Positions 33,995 to 37,153 of a DNA stretch of 37,153 nucleotides are shown here, one piece after another. The stretch spans positions 1 through 37,153 of the forward strand of contig NZ_ALKN02000020.1 of the NCBI RefSeq assembly GCF_000293865.2, read 5' to 3'. The translations under genes were made by a program, and so were the position numbers. Every line of letters starts with the position of its first letter. Position 1 is the stretch's first letter. The stretch is from Limnohabitans sp. Rim28 (GTDB lineage Bacteria; Pseudomonadota; Gammaproteobacteria; Burkholderiales; Burkholderiaceae_C). Under the pieces are notes generated by a model. It was not told where the DNA came from. It saw nothing but the letters and a program-made list of their open reading frames with translations, and ran no database searches.

Positions 33995-34877
33995 ATGGTT
34001 TGGTCAAAAAAGACATGACTGCCTGCTTTCCTTGTTCAACTGTTGCAGGACTCGAAATTGTGCGATTTGTGCAACTGGTCCTGCCCGTACAACCTCCTCG
34101 AACTGGAAAGCTGTAATCTTTGCCGTGATCCCAACCATGTGTGGCATTTGGAAAAACTTCGACCTTTGTCATGGCGGACTGAAGCGGATTAAGTATGCTT
34201 TTAGCAAATTTTGGACAGGCCTCAGCGTCCAAACTGTCATAACTGTCTTGTCCAGCGGCCAAAATCAACAATGGAATTTCGGCAAATTGCTGAAGAAAAG
34301 AATTGGGTAAACCTTTAAAAATAGGAATGTCTTTGGTATTGCCTTTTGATGCCTCAGACATCATCCAACAGACGGGGTACAACGCAACCAATTTGTTAAA
34401 ACGCAACGCTCCAGCTTGATAGTGTTCGTAAAACCAAGAGCTCGTCGCATTCATCGTCAAAAAGGCCCCCAGCGACATGCCCATAGCCGAAACCTTTTTG
34501 CTATCGACGCCCGAAACTTGTGCCAAGTATTTCAACCCACCCATCACCTGACCGTGCATTGCCATAGGATCTGGACGATTGAAGCTGCGAACATCTTGAA
34601 ACATGATCAGTTCCAAGGTTGCAAATCCATGGTTGGAAAACATCTCAGCATATTGCTGAGTGGTGTTTGCACCATAACCACCACCGTGATGAAGAATGAG
34701 AATTGCCTGTCCATTCGCCACATTTGTCGGTGATCGAAAGACCGCCTCAACTTGCTCAACGGGCTGACCTGGACCTGTGGTGTAGTCCACTTTTATTTTT
34801 GTCTGTGCCAAACTTATTGCAGAAGACGTCAGAAAATAAAACACCAAGCAAAATGGAAAAAAATCCTTCATTTTCAT
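33993..34877 (-). CDS. secreted alpha/beta hydrolase, dienelactone-hydrolase-like
   Basis: A 294-residue exported hydrolase. The ATG at 34877 has GGAG 7 bases before it; a TTG at 34889 is not needed. A signal peptide (KDFFPFCLVFYFLTSSAISLAQ) ends near residue 25. The alpha/beta-hydrolase core has LILHHGGGYG (oxyanion region), the nucleophile elbow GMSLGA around residue 134-139, an acid in LAAGQDSYDSLD around residue 210 and the His in FPNATHGWDHG around residue 244. The family hydrolyses small esters and lactones. A C-terminal CTGRTSC pair may form a disulfide. Codon and base use are clearly AT-richer than the core genes. It belongs to cassette 1, between copies A and B of the Trp-rich tail. 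Confidence 0.85.
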   Translation of the reverse strand: MKMKDFFPFCLVFYFLTSSAISLAQTKIKVDYTTGPGQPVEQVEAVFRSPTNVANGQAILILHHGGGYGANTTQQYAEMFSNHGFATLELIMFQDVRSFNRPDPMAMHGQVMGGLKYLAQVSGVDSKKVSAMGMSLGAFLTMNATSSWFYEHYQAGALRFNKLVALYPVCWMMSEASKGNTKDIPIFKGLPNSFLQQFAEIPLLILAAGQDSYDSLDAEACPKFAKSILNPLQSAMTKVEVFPNATHGWDHGKDYSFPVRGGCTGRTSCTNRTISSPATVEQGKQAVMSFLTKP

Positions 34878-34923
34878 TTCAATCTCCAAAGCACTGACGA
34901 CCTCTATTTTTTCTGATTCACCG

Positions 34924-34998
34924 GCTGGTCAAGATGCGCATTCCTTGGCGAGAACCTCAGGATGACAGCGTTTGGCGTCTGGTCTGGGCTGGGTTTGA
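34924..34998 (+). pseudogene. frameshifted 3' fragment of a TIGR02450 Trp-rich gene (copy B)
   Basis: One frame reads IPWREPQDDSVWR, matching IAWRDLQNEAVWR of the intact gene. After a 5-base insertion relative to the intact gene, the frame shifts to GWV-stop (GGCTGGGTTTGA at 34987-34998, intact gene GGTTGGGTTTGA). It shares GACAGCGTTTGGCG exactly with copy C. There is no start and no upstream part. It lies in the 140-base gap between the hydrolase and Bug genes, same orientation as copies A and C. Confidence 0.68.
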
Positions 34999-35017
34999 AT
35001 CAAAAAATCACACCCGC

Positions 35018-35989
35018 TCAATCCAACAGTGGGATGCCTGCTTTTTTGATCACATCGGCCAATTCACTTCGCTGAACTCTTGACGATTGAGCCATATCCT
35101 GACCGAACAAAGGCGTAGGCGGCATGCCACTGCGTTCAAAATATTCTTTCATATCTGCATCATTCATGGCCGGCCTCAGTATGGCGATCATCCTGTCAAC
35201 GATTGCAGAAGGTGTTCCCGCCGGAACGTAAACACCCAGCCAATTGGTAAATCGCATCGTAGGCATACCCAACTCGGCAGTGGTAGGCACATCGGGCAAG
35301 ACGGACAGTCTTTCAGGGCCCATGACAGCCAGCCCTTTGACTTTGCCGTTCTTGATTTGAGGGGATGAGTTATTGGGTGAATCGAACATGGCCTTGACTT
35401 GTCCCCCTAACAAATCAGTCATTGACTGTGCTGCCGTTTTATAGGGAATGTGCTGCAACTTGACACCCGCAATACTGGCAAAAACTTCACCGGCCAAATG
35501 CAATGCAGTCCCATTGCCAGAAGATCCATAGGTCACAACATCAGGATTGGCTCGGGCATATTCAATGAACTCACGAAGTGTTTTCACCGGAACAGAAGGA
35601 TGAACAACCACCACAGAGGCTGAACCTCCCGTGGACATGATGGGAATAAAGTCTTTCTCTGGATCGTACGGTAAGGTTTTACGGACAACTGGCTGGACAA
35701 TTTGAGTGGAGGCGGATGTGATCAATAAAGTGTAGCCATCGGGCACAGCTTTTGCGACCGTTGTGACGGCAATCGTGCCCCCTGCACCCGCTTTGGCCTC
35801 AACGATGACCGTCTGTTTGAGGCCGGCCTGCAACTTGGAGGCGATCAATCGGGCAAAGGCGTCGGTGGGGCCACCAGGAAATGGATTGACGATGCGAATC
35901 GTTTTGTTGGGGAAATCTTGTGCACGCGCAATGGGCACACCCATGGTTAAAAAGGTCAAGGCCAGCAAAAGAATTTGACGTCGAATCAT
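35018..35989 (-). CDS. Bug-family tripartite tricarboxylate transporter substrate-binding protein (second copy)
   Basis: Periplasmic binding protein of the Bug/TctC family, 323 residues. The ATG at 35989 has GGAG 5 bases before it; a GTG at 35995 overlaps that site. A Sec signal peptide (MIRRQILLLALTFLTMGVPIARAQ) ends near residue 24. Family motifs are IVNPFPGGPTDAFARLIA, EAKAGAGGTIA around residue 64, YGSSGNGTALHLAGE around residue 150, LQHIPYKTAAQSMTDLLGGQVKAMFD, and LPDVPTTAELGMP. It differs strongly from the Bug protein at 1253-2254. It diverges from the carboxymuconolactone-decarboxylase-like gene; the pair fits uptake and degradation of an aromatic-derived acid. Confidence 0.92.
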   Translation of the reverse strand: MIRRQILLLALTFLTMGVPIARAQDFPNKTIRIVNPFPGGPTDAFARLIASKLQAGLKQTVIVEAKAGAGGTIAVTTVAKAVPDGYTLLITSASTQIVQPVVRKTLPYDPEKDFIPIMSTGGSASVVVVHPSVPVKTLREFIEYARANPDVVTYGSSGNGTALHLAGEVFASIAGVKLQHIPYKTAAQSMTDLLGGQVKAMFDSPNNSSPQIKNGKVKGLAVMGPERLSVLPDVPTTAELGMPTMRFTNWLGVYVPAGTPSAIVDRMIAILRPAMNDADMKEYFERSGMPPTPLFGQDMAQSSRVQRSELADVIKKAGIPLLD

Positions 35990-36093
35990 GCGCACTCCAT
36001 TATTTTTCAGTGACTGCTGTGCTTGACTTGTATGTCGAGCTTGGAAGATGATGAACCCAAGCTAAATTTTTGTCCAGCTTTAAAGGTATCTGT

Positions 36094-36639
36094 ATGGCAA
36101 GACTTCCCTATCTCGATGTGACCGATTTGGCACCTGAACACAAGCACCTATTAAAACGGAATATCAACTTATTGAGATTGATGAGTCACAGCCCCAAAGG
36201 GGCCACTGCTTTTCACGGCATGGGGCATTACATCCGCTTTGACAGCCCACTGGACACCCGCCTGCGTGAAATGGCTATTTTGCAAATTGGCTATTTGACA
36301 CGTTCGGTTTATGAGTACACACACCACATCAAAATAAGCAGAGATTTTGGCGTCAGCGACGAAGATATTCGTGCCATCGCTGCAGAGACAGCAGGACGTC
36401 CGAGCTCGTTGGACCCTCTCACAGGTCACGTCTTACGTGCAGCTCGAGAGATGACCACTGGCTTGACCACAACTGACGAGACTTTTGCCGCGTTAAGTTC
36501 GCATTTAGACAAAGAGTGCCTGACAGACTTGGTTCTTATTATTTCTTTTTACAATGCTGTCGTTAGATTTCTTGCAACGATGCAAATCGACAACGAACCA
36601 GAATACCAAGCCTTGCTGGCTGAATTTCCATTTGAATAA
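36094..36639 (+). CDS. carboxymuconolactone decarboxylase (AhpD-like) family protein
   Basis: An all-helical AhpD/CMD-fold protein, 181 residues. The ATG at 36094 follows AAAGG with an 7-base gap; a TTG at 36070 is less likely. The core runs LLRLMSHSPKGATAFHGMGHYIRFDSPLDTRLREMAILQIGYLTRSVYEYTHHIKISRDFGVSDEDI (region about 29-98). The usual AhpD CxxC pair is absent: the position reads SVYEYTHH, so the E-x-x-x-H type of CMD homologue is likelier than a peroxidase. LRAAREMT and the end helix DLVLIISFYNAVVRFLATMQID are typical. CMD enzymes decarboxylate a protocatechuate-branch lactone; most homologues are of unknown function. AT-richer than the core genes. Confidence 0.87.
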   Translation: MARLPYLDVTDLAPEHKHLLKRNINLLRLMSHSPKGATAFHGMGHYIRFDSPLDTRLREMAILQIGYLTRSVYEYTHHIKISRDFGVSDEDIRAIAAETAGRPSSLDPLTGHVLRAAREMTTGLTTTDETFAALSSHLDKECLTDLVLIISFYNAVVRFLATMQIDNEPEYQALLAEFPFE

Positions 36640-36716
36640 AAATTCAACTTGGGTAGAGATCAATGTCACGCACATTTTTTAAAACCTGAACACTCGTTCG
36701 GTATTCGACCCATTCC

Positions 36717-36818
36717 ATTGAAAGAGTCAACATCGAAACGGTGTTTTCCAAGACCGGTCAGGAGATTGCCTGGCGTGATTTGCAAGACGACAGCGTTTGG
36801 CGGCAGGGCGGGGTATGT
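36717..36818 (+). pseudogene. 3' fragment of a TIGR02450 Trp-rich gene lacking its stop (copy C)
   Basis: The frame reads IERVNIETVF, SKTGQEIAWRDLQDDSV and WRQGGVC. It aligns without gaps to the last 34 codons of the intact gene (32927-33028). By hand count about 77 of 102 bases and 23 of 33 residues are identical, with exact runs CGGTGTTTTCCAAG and GTTTGGCGGCAGGG. The last conserved Trp is Gly, and TGA is TGT, so the frame runs on into the antisense of the yqhA-type gene. No upstream half or start is recognisable. It looks like a remnant from a divergent paralogue. Confidence 0.75.
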
Positions 36819-36857
36819 GAGGTCCTCAGTCGGCAGTTCTGGCTCAGCAAGCGCGGC

Positions 36858-37153
36858 TCAATGCTCGGCATTGGCGCTGTGCTTGAGCGCATGGGTTCGT
36901 TCCGAAATATTGTCCATGTAGGCAAAGAGCAAACCAGTGATGACAAGGCACACATGAATGCCGACTTTCCATGCAATGGCTTGATCGGCCTCTGACCAGA
37001 TTGCGGGGGTGTCACCGCCGGTCTTAAGGAGGATGCTGAGGTTCACAAAGCTCTTGAGCAACTCTATCGCCGAGATGGCCACGATGGAGGCGATCACTTT
37101 GATCTTCAAGCTCGCAAAATCAACCTGCCCCATCCATTCTGGCCGGTCCTCAT
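36858..37153 (-). CDS. yqhA: YqhA/UPF0114 (TIGR00645) family membrane protein, 5' part outside the window
   Basis: The C-terminal 98 residues of an inner-membrane protein; the frame is open through the right edge, so an internal ATG at 37133 is not the start. DRPEWMGQVDFASLKIKVIASIVAISAIELLKSF (region) matches the E. coli YqhA segment [28 protein letters not shown], and WKVGIHVCLVITGLLFAYMD matches its last helix. The family has about four membrane helices and unknown function. Compared with E. coli YqhA there is a short insertion (about residues TGGDTPAIWSEAD) before the last helix. It runs convergently toward the Trp-rich fragment C and is the right border of the accessory islet. Confidence 0.88.
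   Translation of the reverse strand, partial: EDRPEWMGQVDFASLKIKVIASIVAISAIELLKSFVNLSILLKTGGDTPAIWSEADQAIAWKVGIHVCLVITGLLFAYMDNISERTHALKHSANAEH

Noticed and set aside
36649..36995. Longer plus-strand frames running from Trp-rich copy C into the yqhA antisense
   Set aside because: Only 36717-36818 resembles TIGR02450; the rest is antisense to the YqhA-family gene and has no similarity of its own.
32795..37153. Insertion sequence, integrase or tRNA-based integration around the accessory islet
   Set aside because: No transposase, integrase, terminal inverted repeat or tRNA gene could be found; only the repeated Trp-rich gene tails mark the borders.
1..37153. CRISPR arrays, rRNA, tRNA and known riboswitches
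   Set aside because: Read for regular spaced repeats, conserved rRNA segments and tRNA TPsiC-type motifs in non-coding gaps; none seen.

Overview
The window looks like a chromosomal segment of a betaproteobacterium of the order Burkholderiales, most likely Comamonadaceae (Limnohabitans/Rhodoferax/Acidovorax-like). The reasons are family-level: two Bug-type tricarboxylate-transporter binding proteins, a grpE-dnaK-dnaJ block with beta-proteobacterial heat-shock promoters, a paired cyanophycin synthetase locus, two ~600-residue acyl-CoA dehydrogenases, etfBA, and moderately high GC with G/C-ending codons. No rRNA, tRNA, CRISPR array, transposase or phage gene was found.

Layout. (1) 1-5763: a plus-strand catabolic block with an SDR dehydrogenase (cut by the left edge), a 4-hydroxybenzoyl-CoA-thioesterase-like protein, a Bug binding protein, an acyl-CoA dehydrogenase, a MarR regulator and an FAH-family hydrolase. 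It looks like aromatic or phenylpropanoid acyl-CoA degradation. (2) 5851-10179: an FKBP-type isomerase and a terminator, then grpE, dnaK and dnaJ. grpE and dnaK each have a clear sigma-32 promoter. (3) 10355-11719: an MBL-fold/beta-CASP RNA hydrolase behind an FNR-like palindrome. (4) 11726-19434: the cyanophycin locus, with a DUF1854 protein and an ABC exporter on the minus strand diverging from two tandem synthetase genes. The first synthetase has a broken, truncated Mur-ligase domain; the second (cphA) is complete. (5) 19418-25144: minus-strand genes etfB, etfA, acyl-CoA dehydrogenase, nitronate monooxygenase and an acyltransferase. Their upstream region carries a LiuR-type operator and a TetR-type operator. 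(6) 25438-28327: a divergent DctP-DctQ-DctM TRAP transporter. (7) 28296-31388: MscS channel, ECHDC3-like enoyl-CoA hydratase homologue and HDAC-family amidohydrolase, all minus. (8) 31532-33028: MltB-type lytic transglycosylase and a small Trp-rich TIGR02450 gene. (9) 33136-36639: a visibly AT-richer accessory islet with a GYD-domain protein, a small alpha/beta-barrel protein, a secreted hydrolase, a second Bug protein and a carboxymuconolactone-decarboxylase-like protein. (10) From 36858: the 3' part of a YqhA-family membrane-protein gene.

The least expected structure is in the last 4.4 kb. The 3' end of the Trp-rich TIGR02450 gene occurs three times in the same orientation: intact at 32807-33028, frameshifted at about 34924-34998, and without its stop at 36717-36818. 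These copies bracket two cassettes of accessory genes. This suggests repeated insertion or recombination at the tail of one small gene. The second candidate of interest is the cyanophycin locus, where a Mur-dead synthetase paralogue and an uncharacterised ABC/DUF1854 pair accompany the canonical enzyme.
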